Source of the DNA: Cordia subcordata
Taxonomy: Eukaryota; Streptophyta; Magnoliopsida; Boraginales; Cordiaceae
Direction: 5' to 3'
DNA length: 64,000 nucleotides
NCBI GenBank assembly: GCA_028554755.1
Contig: JAPTOF010000017.1
Span: 11,927,501 to 11,991,500, forward strand
Shown here: positions 47,201-58,647 of the stretch, in pieces
How positions within the stretch are numbered: the first letter of the stretch is position 1
Layout: the number at the start of each line of letters is the position of its first letter
Notes under the pieces: generated by a model
Databases searched by the model: none
Seen by the model: only the letters and a program-made list of their open reading frames with translations
What the model was told of the DNA's origin: nothing
Made by a program: the position numbers and the translations under genes

Positions 47201-50109
47201 TTTTCTCTTTTCTTCTTCCTCCTGCCTTTCTCTGCTGTTATGCTAAAATGGATCTTTTTCTTCTATGTAGTTTTATTTATTTCAGTTTGTTAGAGGTTGT
47301 TTCAAGCTTTCAGCTCTTTCTCTCTCAGTTCCTTTATTTCCGATTTTCTGCAATTTTCTGATATTTATTGTATTTGTTTACATTGCTTTGTATTTTACGC
47401 TAGAAGATAAAAAGTTGTCGGACTTCTTCCTCATGCCTTATGTTGATGTGGCCCTGTGGAAGGGAAAATGCTTCTCTCGCCAAGTTCTCCTTTTAATACT
47501 TTGATGCTGACTTTGTCTTGGATATCAAGATGGTTTAGAGAGTTCAGATGTTTACAGAATAAAGCGTTTGTTCAAATAGTAAAAATGGAATAGTTGGTTG
47601 AGACCAGTGTTTGAGCTCATCATCTTTTTCTAATAGTAGAATAGAAGATCGAGAACAATAAACATGGATTCATGTTCCACCTTGAAGAAAACTGTGCTGC
47701 CTGTTTCTGTTAGTAGGAGAAAGATTCTGCATTTAAAGTTACCTTAGTAGTTAACGATCTTAATCTGGACCTGTTCAGGTGCATGTAATATGGATCTAAA
47801 TTAATGGGAATAAAAGCTGATGCATTTGAAGGCGTGACATGTAAATATTCTATACTATTAGGATCCTATAGTAGTGAGTGAACCATGGTGTCATTCTGTA
47901 CATATGTCTAACGTTTTAACCAAGTTGGTTTCACCTCTACATTGTAGGGAGAGACCATTATTGCTGTCTTACCATGGGAAGAGTGGTGGGAATATGAGCT
48001 GACAAAAGATAATAACAATCCACATATTGCATTGCTTCCTTTACATCCAGATCTCCGGGCCAAGTTCAATGAAACTGCTGCGTGGGAGTATGCACGGAGC
48101 ATGGAAGGCAAACCATATGGATATCATAACCTGATATTCAGTTGGATAGACACAATTGATAAAAACTATCCGCCACCCTTGGATGCTAATCTGGTAAATC
48201 ATCTAGCCTCTGATCTTAGTCCTTGAAGCTAATTCCAGTGCAACCTCTAGTTTTACATTAACGTCATTTACTATTTTGATGGAAATTTGGTGTTTTATCT
48301 GATTGCTTTTGTCCTAAATTTTCAATTATTTGTCTCTATTGAATGTGGGGTTTTAAGGAAAATGAATTCAAGTCTATGTGTTATACCATCAAGCCAATTT
48401 GCATTTATTGAATCTATACTCTCTATTAGCTTACTTCAGCTAATTCAGGTTTTAAAAGTGGAAAGATTGTCAGAGTCTTTCTCAGATTGAAGTTTAATAT
48501 TGAGATATCCACCCTTCTCATAGATTTGTATTTTGGTGGCAGGCATCTTATCCTTCAAATGCTCCTTCTAGAAATCTAGAATCTATAGATAGGAGTTTTT
48601 GGAGGACAATTGGATGAGTGATTAAGTTATAATCATCAGTCTCCATGAATTTTTTATGTTGAAATGTGAACTAAGAACTTGGTCCAACTGATTTTAGTTG
48701 TTTGTCAAGGCTCTTGCAATATATGTCTCTTTGTTTCTGGTTCTGTGAATTTTAGACTGCCCATCAAGAACTGAGCGGTGAACGCGCATATGATTGTAGA
48801 AAGTTACAGCTCATGATAGTTTTCCTTTTTGATGAATAAGCTTAATGAATAACAACAGAGATAGAAGGAGGGCTTAATCTCAGATGTCGATGATTTTCAT
48901 CTCATCTAGTTTCTACTCCACTTTTCCTTACCCAACATATCCCCACACTTCTTCATCTTCCTTATATCTGCTGAAGAATTTCATTCTCTCATTAGCCATT
49001 AGTTTTGGTCATTGTGCAGGTTGCTTCTGTCATGACTGTTTTGACTCAACTGCTGCCTGAATATGCCTCTAACTTGTGGAATGAAGCCTTGAACAAGCGA
49101 CTTGGGACTCAGGTTTGCATTTTTTTATAAAAAAATTCCTGTGGTAATAGTTGGTTTATTCTTACTTATATTAAGTTGCTGGAACCTCAACAGTCATTAA
49201 GTAGTACTCAAATCTGGAGTTGTGTCAACATATTCTCCTTTCCCTGGCAATAGATATTAAAAGTCTGTTTAAGATGAAGACATGACATTTATCATCTGGA
49301 ATACTTCTGAATCTTGGATAGGCTTTCTGGCTTTCAAATGTGATAAATTTTGGTACATCTACAAAGTCTCTGTTATGGTTTCTATTTGTGTTTCTGCAGA
49401 ACCTTACTCTTCCAGAAATCCTAGTAGAAGTTGAAAATCGTGGAAAATCCTTTGGTGAATTGTTGGCAGTTCCTGAACAAGATGATTGGGTGTACAATGA
49501 TGGAAAATCAGCATCATGTATTGCTTTTATTCTTGAGATGTACAAGGCAGCAGGATTATTTGGTTCACTTGCAAGCTCTATTGAAGTTACAGAATTTACA
49601 GTGAGTCAAACTATTCTGTACTTGTGTGATTTTGCTGATTATGCACCATGCTGTTTGTTCTTAATTTCTAGAACTAGGACTGATGACTTGGATAAATCTG
49701 ACTGTGCCCCTCCCTTCCTGAAACAAAAAGCACCTTGGTCTCCTGATGTGCGTCAACTCGTGATGTTAATGTTGAATTATTTGACAATAAAGCTATCTCA
49801 TGGAAGTTTCAAACAAACTTGTCTCTCAATGTGGGTTATAATTTATTCTATGACTTATCTATTAATACACTAGATTTATCTTGACAATTGCAGATAAAGG
49901 ATGGTTACACTCTTAAGTTTTTTGAGAGTAATTCAAGCCGATTGCCGCAGTGGTGCAACGATGGTGACACGGTGAAGCTTCCTTACTGTCAAATCAAAGG
50001 GAAATATAGAATGGAATTACCTGGATACAATAGTATGGATCCGTACCCTCATATGAATGAAAGGTGCCCATCGTTGGCTCCAAACTATTACCGGCCAAAG
50101 GATTGCTGA
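44240..50109 (+). CDS. secreted protein with permuted papain-like (YiiX/NlpC-P60-type) motifs
   Basis: Seven exons: 44240-44551, 45967-46107, 46192-46557, 47948-48193, 49020-49112, 49400-49600, 49894-50109, giving 524 residues. The start is the first ATG; the earlier in-frame codon at 44165 is TTG. The N-terminus (FTILITISCFLTSQSQA) is a clear signal peptide and there are at least six N-glycosylation sequons, so the protein should enter the secretory pathway. I do not know a proven function. The residue pattern GD (221-222), a His in SYAGHSAVC (H250), EGKPYG (about 326-331) and a Cys in SASCIAFILEMYKAAG (C426) is the order seen in circularly permuted NlpC/P60 (YiiX-like) hydrolases. Plants keep one or two such genes; Arabidopsis has one beside VPS22, from memory, as here. 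The family assignment is inference; the gene structure is firm. Confidence 0.88.
44563..44811. mobile_element. MITE copy 4, just inside intron 1 of the secreted-protein gene
   Basis: The left end GGGCTTGTTTGAATTGGC and the complement of the right end GGCCCGTTTGGATTCGCC are inverted repeats around a T-rich interior with a TTTTTTTTTT run. It starts only 11 bp after the exon 1 donor at 44552. Confidence 0.75.
44860..45190. repeat. segmental duplication in intron 1
   Basis: The segment 44881-44959 (TTTGGGTGTTGTTTGTTTT to GGGTATTTTGAGG) recurs at 45112-45189, and the preceding CTTGTTTTTGAATCTTT-TAGG (44860) recurs at 45029. The second copy carries about 60 bp of extra sequence between the two parts. 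Confidence 0.85.
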
Positions 50110-50314
50110 AACTCTTCTCTCATTTCTTCTCTCTATTATGAGGTCTTTGCACCACATATTTGGCAGGTTTGGGTTTATGTATACTTGACTTTCTGTGCAA
50201 GTATAATATTTCGTACATACCAGTACTGATGGATTAGGGTTTAATGACAATCGTGATCTTTGTTGTAAAATTAGGCAAGATACTAATACAGAGCACTTCA
50301 CAGATAAGGTTGAT
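50110..50314 (+). other. 3' flank of the secreted-protein gene
   Basis: Follows the stop at 50107-50109 and probably contains the 3' untranslated region. The SINE insertion begins at its end. Confidence 0.5.
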
Positions 50315-50454
50315 ATGCACACTTGATACAGTTTCTTTCTTCTTCTTCTTCTTCTCTTCTCTCTCTCTTTTTTTTTATCGGCCAAAAAATTTTAACATAC
50401 CCCCGCCCCTGCCCCTCCCCCAACCCCTCATTCCCCATGAGATTCAAGCCACGT

Positions 50455-50686
50455 TGAAGAAGTTGAGAGAAAAATATCTTTCTGAAATTATATTCTCATT
50501 ATTAATGATCAAGTACAATCTAGTATTTATAGACGCAGTAGGTAGAATAACTAACTATAGTGACAGCTGGACACTTTATAAGTGTCACTCTAACTAACTA
50601 TAACTAATAACACTTGCACATACATTTAGTTAACTATTATACACTCTACAACATACTGCAGCCTAATTGTTTTACATATGTCTTCA
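50455..50686 (-). repeat. 3' LTR of the copia element
   Basis: 232 bp, the left LTR on the plus strand, therefore the 3' LTR of a minus-strand element. Same length as the partner; five substitutions. Confidence 0.95.
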
Positions 50687-50698
50687 TCCCCCTCAAAC
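50687..50698 (-). other. polypurine tract of the copia element
   Basis: Read on the minus strand, TTGAGGGGGA directly abuts the 3' LTR, as expected for the primer of plus-strand DNA synthesis. Confidence 0.8.
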
Positions 50699-53600
50699 TG
50701 AACTGGGGCAGAGACCAAGGGCAGTTTGCTTTTGATGTAGCTGAATGTCTGAGCTTGTAAAGACTTAGTTAGTAAGTCTGCCAGTTGATCCTGAGAAGGA
50801 ACATAAGCCAATTTCAAAACCTGATTGACTACTTGATCTCTGATAAAATGATAGTTAATCTCTATATGCTTAGTCCTGGCATGAAAAATAGGATTAGCTG
50901 CAAGAGCCATAGCAGACTGATTATCACAAAATAGAACAGGTGTAGGAAATTCAATGCCCAGGTCCTGCAGAATGTAGGACAACCATTTAACCTTAGTAGC
51001 TGCCAAAGCCATAGCCCTATACTCTGCTTTTGTGGAACTCCTAGCAACAGTGTGTTGTTTCTTGGAAACCCAAGAAATGAGATTGGGTCCTAGAAAAATT
51101 AAAAACCCTGATGTGGATTTTCTGTCCAAAACATCTGAAGCCCAATCTGAGTCTGTATAGCCATATAGATTAAAATCTCCAGGTTTGAAATGTAATCCTT
51201 GCCATATAGTACCCTTTACAAATCTTAGACATCTCTTAAGACAAGAAAAATCAAACTGAGTAGGAGAATGCATTTTCTGACACAAACTATTAACTGCAAA
51301 CTGCAAGTCAGGCCTTGTGATTGGTAGATATTGAAGAGCCCTCACCAAACTTCTGAACAAAGTAGCATCAGGATAAGGAGTGGAAGAGTCTATGTCTGAG
51401 ATGGCTTTAAGACTTTAGGAACATGAGCTGCATTACATGTATCCATTCCTGCCTTCTTCAAAAGATCAAGAGCATATTTATGTTGATGAAGTAATAGGCC
51501 CTGAGCTGTGTGAACTAATTCAATACCCAAGAAGTAGGAAAGATTGCCAAGATCCTTCATAGCAAATTGAACATGCATGGACTGAAGTAGGGTAGCAATG
51601 TAAGATTGAGAACTACTAGTGATAATTATATCATCTACATAGATGAGCATGACTGTAAAATCATGAGAAGTCTTATGAATAAAACGAGAAGTATCAGCCT
51701 TGCTATTTTTAAACCCTTGTTGTAGCAGAAATGAAGAGTCTTTGAAACCAAGCCCTGGGAGCCTGTTTCAAACCATAAAGAGATTTCCTGAGATAACACA
51801 CCTTTGTAGGAGCCTCTGGATCAATAAACCCTTGAGGTTGAGACATGTAAACTGTCTCTTCAAGAGTACCATGTAAGAAAGCATTAGATACATCCAATTG
51901 TTTAAGTTGCCAATTGTAATGTAAAGCTAGAGAGAGCACAATTCTTATTGTTTGAGCCTTGACAACAGGACTGAAGGTCTTTGTGTAATCAATACCTGCT
52001 TCCTGTAGATATCCTTAGCAACTAATCTTGCCTTATACCTAGAAACATTCCCATCTGTATTCCTTTTAATTTTGAAAACCCAATTTACTACCTATTGGTG
52101 TTCTGCCTGGTGGCAAAGATACCAAATCCCAGGTATGTTGACTGATTAAAGCTTGATATTCCTTTTGCATTGCTTTAACCCAACACTCATACTTAGCAGC
52201 CTCTTTATAAGTGTTAGGTTCTGTAGTAGTAGGTGTGGTAATAAGAGAATTAATATGATAAAAAGGAGGTGGTAAAGAACCAGTTTTAGACCTGGTTTGC
52301 ATAGGATGATGATTAAAGGGATGCACATAGGAAGAAAGTGAATGGTCAGTATTATGATGCATGGTGTGTAGGAGCTAAAGACTCAGAAACTGATGAGGAT
52401 GATGATACAATATCAGATGTAGAAAGATGAAAATGAGGAGAACTACTGTCTGTCTGAGATGAATTTGATTGTGAAAATTCAGAATGATCAGACTGAACAT
52501 TATTAGGTAACACATTAGCACCCAGTGAATTCCCAATAGAAATTTGTTGAGTAAGAGAATTGTCTTGTTCTGAAGCATGAGTGGAAGATTGAATAGACTG
52601 AAGATCTGAATTGAAATCCAAGAAAGATGAAGAAGTAGCCAACAGAGGTGTAAGAACAGATTGTGACTCATGACTATTTGTGAACACTGGTGAAAAAGAC
52701 TGAGCTTTATAGGGAAATTGATCCTCCACAAATTTGACATGCCTTGAGACATAAACTGTATTAGTAATGGGATCAAGACACTTGTAACCCTTAGTAGTAA
52801 GACAATCTCCTATAAAAACACATGGCTTAGATCTAGGCTCAAGTTTATTGTTTGTATATGGTCTAAGCCAGGGATAGCAAAGACAACCATATACTTTAAG
52901 ATGACTATAATCTGGAGCTTGACCAAACAATTGAAGATAAGGAGAAGCATTATTTAAAACAGATGTAGGCATGAGATTAATCAAATAACTTGCAGCTACT
53001 AAAGCTTCCATCCAAAGAAAAGAAGGTAGAGAAGCTTGATGAAGTAAGGCCAGAATGGTTTCAATAAGGTGTCTATGCTTTCTTTCAACCCTGCCATTTT
53101 GCTGTGGGGTATAAGGACAAGAAGTTTGATGAACAGTCCCCATCTTTTGCAAAAATAGAGAGAATTTGTGATTAATGAATTCAGTCCCATTATTTGACCT
53201 TAGAAACTTGATTTTAACTTGAAAATGGGTGGAAACAAAAGCTGTGAAGCTAACAAAAGCATCATAAGCTTCTACTTTAGAATGTAAATGATACAACCAA
53301 CAATATCTAGAGTAATCATCAAGAAACAATATGTAAAATCTGTACCCTTTATTAGAAGGAAAAGGGGCAGGACCCCATACATCAGTACGAATAAGATGGA
53401 AGGGGGTAGGGGAAGAACTATGGGATACAGGAAAAGGCAATTTGTGAGATTTAGAAGTAGCACAAGTAGGACAGTGCTCTTTTATTTTATTAACAGAAAG
53501 TCCTAACTGAGATACTACTTGATGAACTATAGTACTAGCTGGATGCCCAAGCCTGGCATGCCATAGTTGTGCTGCATCTTTAGCAATAGAAGCACAAAAA

Positions 53601-55090
53601 GAATTGTATGAAGTAGACATTGCAGAGGATGCATTAGACTTTGAAGGAAAAACTGCAGCTGATAGTGTATACAGGCCTTGCTTACATGGGGCCTACAGTA
53701 GAACCTTGTGGGTAGCATTTTCCAAGATTGTGACTCCCTTAACATCAAATAGCAAAGTACAGTTGTTGTCCTTTGTTAGTTAGTACACAGAGAGTAGGTT
53801 AGAAGAGATTTGAGGAACATGCAAAAGATTTGACAAATGAAAAGAAGAAGATAGAGTATTAAGCGTGGCATTACCAATATGATGAATAGGAAGATTCTGA
53901 TCACTGCCTACTGTAACAGTATCCTGACCCTTATAAGGCTGAGCAGAGTGAAAAGGAGCGGCAACAGAGGTCACATGAGCATTAGCTCCACTATCTAACA
54001 CCCACTCAGCTGATGGAGTAGCAGTACCAACTTGAACAGTCATGACTTGCTTCTGAGTTTTCTCCTTGTAATAGTTTTCAGTGTCCAATCTATGCCAACA
54101 CTCCAAAGCACAATGGTTTGGTTTTCCACAGATTTGACAATAAAGCTTGCTTGTGGACTGAGAGCCTTGATACTGATTTGCAGTTGGTTGAGATGGTAAA
54201 GTTCCTAAAATACCTTGAGTTGCAGGATTTGTTGAAGAATGACCCCTGCTAGTAGAGTATCTTCCTCCTCTCCCCTGTCTGCCTCCTCTATAGTAACCTT
54301 TACCTCCCCTGCCTCTGAAAGAGACATTAGCTTGTGTAGGAGAAGTTTTATTCAAGGCAGTATGAACATCAGTGGAGGTGGAAGAAAGATTGAGATTAGA
54401 AGTTTGAAGATGAAGCTCCTCTGCAACTATAATATTAGTGAGTTCTGGCAGAGTAACAGGGATAGGCCTAACTCTGAGAGAAGACCTGATAGAATCAAAC
54501 TGAGTAGGTAGACCTTTGAGGATATAATATGTCAAATCATCATCTGTGACATGGACTGCTGCAGCTCCAAGTTGATCACTCAAAGATTTAGCATGATCCA
54601 GATAGGATTGCATAGACATAGAACCTTTATTAAGGTTATGAAGTTGCAATTTTAGATGCTGCACATGAGACCTGCTCAGAGTATTGAATTTGATAGCTAA
54701 AGTCTGCCAAATAGCAGGTGTGGTAATAAGATGATAAACTTGAGGATACACAGATGGTGAGAGAGTAGCCAGAATACAAGGTCTCAAATGCTCATCAATT
54801 ATAGACCATTTAAGATAATCTGGATTTGGTACTTTTGAGCCATCTGGTGCAGTGATGAGTTGAGAAGGACAAGGTGTTCTACCAGTGACATGAGTCAACA
54901 GTTTGTTTGGTGCAAGCAAAGCCTCCATTTGAGTTTTCCACATAACATAATTGTGATTGTCTAATTTGCTAGGTGTGAAGACAGAGTAATTTTGGAGCAA
55001 ATGTTTCAAACCTGGTGGTAAATCTGGAAAATCATCCATGGATAGACAATACAAGACTCCACAAGAAGAATCAATTCCAAGAGATGTCAT
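50699..55090 (-). pseudogene. copia gag-pol, broken by stops and frameshifts
   Basis: The reading frame starts at the ATG at 55090. 55090-53780 encodes gag, the zinc knuckle CQICGKPNHCALEC (CX2CX4HX4C) and the protease motif WVLDSGANAHVT. It is stopped by TAA at 53780, and a second in-frame TAG follows near 53695. The same frame reopens at 53620-52352 with integrase: the HHCC finger, FLDDYSRYCW and PYTPQQNGRVERK. Frameshifts near 52360 and 52085 and further breaks follow. Reverse transcriptase ([12 protein letters not shown], then YVDDIIIT near 51630) and RNase H (STKAEYRAMA) lie in the pieces 51939-51709, 51650-51390 and 51360-50626. It cannot encode a full polyprotein. Confidence 0.93.
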
Positions 55091-55456
55091 ATAAATCGAT
55101 TACTATGTGAAGAAAACCCTAATTTTGAGAGAAATTGGGGAAAATGAAGAAAATGATCAGTAAAGAAGCTGAGATGTGAAGCGAAGCTCAGCGAAGACAA
55201 ATTGAGTAGTTTCTGATAGATAGAACACAAAATAAAAGCTCCATTAATGGCTGATCTTAAGAAATTCACTCTTATCGAAGAGAGAGAAACAAATCGAAGA
55301 GAGAGAAATTGAGAAAAAAATTGTAATATCAGAAGAAAACACCTTGTCGCAGAGCTTGATTTGCAGCATAATTGAATGATCTAGCTTGAAGATGCAAGCA
55401 TGATACAATCAAGCATTGAAGATGAACTCGAAAAATTGACAGGTCCAGATTCTCCT

Positions 55457-55468
55457 GCTCTGATACCA
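55457..55468 (-). other. primer-binding site of the copia element
   Basis: On the minus strand, TGGTATCAGAGC follows the 5' LTR directly. This is the standard plant copia site, complementary to the 3' end of initiator methionine tRNA. Confidence 0.95.
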
Positions 55469-55700
55469 TGAAGAAGTTGAGAGAAAAATATCTTTCTGAA
55501 ATTATCTTCTCATTATTAATGATCAAGTACAATCTAGTATTTATAGATGCAGTAGGTAGAATAACTAACTATAGTGACAGCTGGACACTTTATAACTGTC
55601 ACTCTAACTAACTATAACTAATAACACTTGCACATACATTTAGTTAACTATTATACACTCTACAACCTACTGCAGCCTAACTGTTTTACATATGTCTTCA
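55469..55700 (-). repeat. 5' LTR of the copia element
   Basis: 232 bp, partner of 50455-50686. It begins, on the minus strand, TGAAGACATATG and ends CTTCTTCA. Confidence 0.95.
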
Positions 55701-55770
55701 TATGTCATCACTCTTGGGAGAGGTGGTCCCACTTGAGCTACCCCAAGTCCCATGCACACTTGATACAGTT

Positions 55771-56494
55771 AAAATACAATTATAACTAAGATAGAAACTT
55801 CAACTGAAAATTGGCAGAATGAATTTTTCAATGTCATTAAGGAGAAAGTTGGTGAGCCCGTATGTGATGCATGCAACCATTGGCTCTTTTGCTGAAGCAA
55901 TTGCTTCGACAAGACTTTGATATCACTCTTTCCTCAAAATGACATCTTTTCCAAGAGTATGCCGATTTGTTGCCTTTACTTATATGTTGCTTGTACTTAT
56001 ATACAGTCTCAGGCGTTAAGTTTGGAAAGTACTATTGTCTACTTAAATTTCCCTACTACAGATGATATTCTGTCTTCCATTCTTGCTCTATTTCCCATGT
56101 ACATGGGGAGTGCTTCTAGTGATGATTAATTATTTTTCATAGTAGAGCTGCTCAAGAAGTCGATTTCATAACAGTTCGAGCTTCCATTCTTTCATCTATC
56201 AAGTAAAAACCATGACCGCATCACCTGGAAGACGTACAACCCATCGCGTAATAGAATACAAAGATTTGCAGTTCAAAGATGAGTAGAGTTCTCTGTGATT
56301 GATAATTATGCATTATGTTGAAATGTTTATGCTCTATTGGTAAGGGTCGAACAACGGAGGGACACAGGAAGAAAGCTTTCCTAGAATGTCCCATATCTGA
56401 ATTGTAGTCACTAACACTTTTGTTCCAGTAGTTATCGATCCTGAAGAGAAAGCACACTACTACCTGTTCGATTTATGCCTGCAACTCATTGAAG
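55771..56494. other. 3' flank of the P450 gene
   Basis: Between the SINE and the P450 stop codon. It probably holds the P450 3' untranslated region in its right part. No other gene is seen. Confidence 0.5.
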
Positions 56495-58647
56495 TCAGAG
56501 CAGTTTCTTGGGCATTATCTGGATTGGAAGTCCTTGAGTTGGTACTGGCATTGGATCCCTACTGAAATTATCATCAGTACAGCATAACTTCCACTTGTAT
56601 TGAGTGACCAGGTAATGGAGAGTGACCAGTGTCTCAATCCTTGCAAGCTCATACCCTGGACATATGCGAGGCCCCCCTCCAAATGGAACATAGCAGTAAG
56701 GAGGAATGGAGGATTGGTTTTCGAATCGCGCAGGATCGAACTTGGATGGTTCTTGGAATATGCTATTGTCCATGTGAGTCATGGCTGTCACCCAGAAAAT
56801 CTAGTAATCATCATACACAAGATTAGTTAGTACAATTTGTGAAGGATTAACATAACTTGCTAAAGAAAGGAATTGAACTTGTTTGGTTTCTTACTTGCCA
56901 CCCTTTAGGAATGAGGTAGCCTCCAAACTCGACATCTTTTATCGTCTTCCTGAAGCCTCCAAAAATGGGTGGAAAAACTCTCATCGTTTCCATTGCCACT
57001 CTCCAAGTATACTTCATCTTGGCCAGATCCTCCCATGTAAGATTCTCTCCGGGGAGCTTACTCTTTGCAATCTCTTCTTGTTCTGTTATCAGCGCGACAA
57101 ATGTAACATGATCACACAAAGAAACACAGAAAAAGCTTTTCTGAAAATGCATCCAGTGTTAAGAAGAGGGAAGATTTCTTTGTACCCTTGAGAATAGCTT
57201 CGTATACAGATGGATTCTTGGCTAAAAGTCTTACGATAAATGTGATCAGCACAGATGAGGTGTCATGTCCTGCAACCATGATAAGCATCACATTATGTAT
57301 GATTTCGTCGTCAGAAATATGTTCTTGGTCATCTTGTTGATGGATGTTCAGCAAACAAGTTATGAGATCTTGGTTAGCTGAAGCTCCATTCTCAAGCTCA
57401 ACCCGCTTCTCCACCATTAGTTCTTTCACCATTTTCCGGACCTTCACGCTAGCCTTAAGACTGGAGTTGAATCTTGTGAAGGGCAAGTTAATAGGGATTG
57501 ACCACATTCCTAGTATCATTTGCTGGAAATAATCAACAAATTGACCTCTTCGTGGTCTGCTTTTGATCCCAAACAGAATGGAGCAGATGATGTTGAATGT
57601 GAGATTCTTCATCAGAGGTAACACCTACCAGGATGAAAACACTAGTGATTGAGTAAACTAAGTAGTTAGTTTTGCACAATCTGGTGAGGAAGTCAAGATA
57701 AGCATATGAACATGCTCAATAGAAACAAAGCACTGAACTTATATATTGAAGTAAAAGGCATCTCCACGAAGACAAAATGTTAGGTTTAAGCATTTCGGAC
57801 TAATTGATTAAGCTCAACGTGGTGTGTAACATGTAAAGCCCTACCACCGAACCAATACAATAACAGGCTAGTAGTTGACCTCCTTACGTAACGTGCAAGG
57901 CCCTCCTAGAGAACCAAAATGGTGACAGGTTAGTAGTTGGCCCTACAACCACGTTAATCCTAATCAACTGACTCAAAAAAAAACCGTGACAACAAAAGTA
58001 ATAAGCCCACGTCATTAGAAAGTATACACAAATCTTACACAAAACCAATATAAGAATCCTGAATGGCTGCTATTTGTAAGAGATCTTATACTACACTGCG
58101 TGTTTATATGGCCATTCATTAGGAGTGGATTCTGCAAAGGATAAAACTGAAGACATACCTTAACAGTTTGCTTCCCTTCCCAGTACATCTCAAGGTGGCT
58201 TCTGATCTCTTCTTCCACCTCGCCAACATACAGCTTCAAGCATTCCGGCTTCAAGAACGACACGAGAGCACCTCTGACACGCTTATGATCATCACCACTG
58301 AGTTCCAGCAGGCAGCGATCGCCTAATATCATCTTCACTGATTCTGTCTGCTGATTACTCATACCATCACTTGTGAACACAAGCTTGTTTGCAGCCTGTC
58401 CATAAATGAAAGCTGTTGGCGTGCCAAAAAGGCTTAGCTTAGAGATTGGACCATATTGCTTTACTCTTTCTTCAAGCCATCTTTCTGCAGTATTGGCTCT
58501 CATTGCTCTCAGAAGGCCAAGGCTTTGGCCTATAATTGGCAACCCCAGTGAGCCTGGTGGGAGCCTATTGTTTGATGATCTTCTTCTCCTAGTCAACAAG
58601 CAAAAGATTGGTGCAAGTAATATGAGAAGGGTCAATAAGATGTTCAT
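56495..58647 (-). CDS. CYP716: cytochrome P450, CYP716 type (CYP85 clan)
   Basis: An ER-anchored mono-oxygenase of the CYP716 family; known members oxidise triterpene scaffolds such as beta-amyrin, and some act on diterpenes. Four exons: 58159-58647, 57186-57624, 56895-57082, 56495-56800, giving 473 residues, the normal length. Residues 2-20 form the membrane anchor, followed by the proline-rich hinge LPPGSLGLP. The I-helix has AGHDTSS, the K-helix E-T-M-R, the PERF region FDPARF, and the haem loop PFGGGPRICPG with the ligand Cys at 419. No key residue is missing and all phases close. Intron 1 (57625-58158) contains a diverged tandem duplication. The substrate cannot be read from sequence. 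Confidence 0.93.
57825..57950. repeat. diverged tandem duplication in P450 intron 1
   Basis: AACATGTAAAGCCCTACCAC-GAACCAA then ACAGGCTAGTAGTTG, and, about 60 bp on, AACGTGCAAGGCCCTCCTAG-GAACCAA then ACAGGTTAGTAGTTGG. These are two related units in a row. Confidence 0.7.

Larger units (their letters stand above)
50455..55700 (-). mobile_element. Ty1/copia LTR retrotransposon, defective
   Basis: A 5.2-kb minus-strand element with two 232-bp LTRs (50455-50686 and 55469-55700) that begin TGAAG and end CTTCA. The primer-binding site and polypurine tract are in place. The domain order gag, protease, integrase, reverse transcriptase, RNase H is that of Ty1/copia. The LTRs differ at 5 of 232 positions by eye, about 2 percent, so the insertion is fairly young. 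The flanking 5 bases are CACGT (left) and TATGT (right), which would agree after two C-to-T changes. It sits inside the SINE. Confidence 0.95.
50315..55770 (-). mobile_element. tRNA-derived SINE, split by a copia element
   Basis: A perfect 19-bp direct repeat ATGCACACTTGATACAGTT stands at 50315-50333 and 55752-55770. On the minus strand the sequence inside begins GGGACTTGGGGTAGCTCAAG, with TAGCTCAAGTGG fitting the pol III A box. After removal of the copia element it continues GTGGCTTGAATCTC, a degenerate B box, then a GGGG-rich body and a tail of A and GAA repeats next to the left duplication. Without copia it is about 165-170 bp, typical for a plant SINE. The family name is unknown to me. 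Confidence 0.8.
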
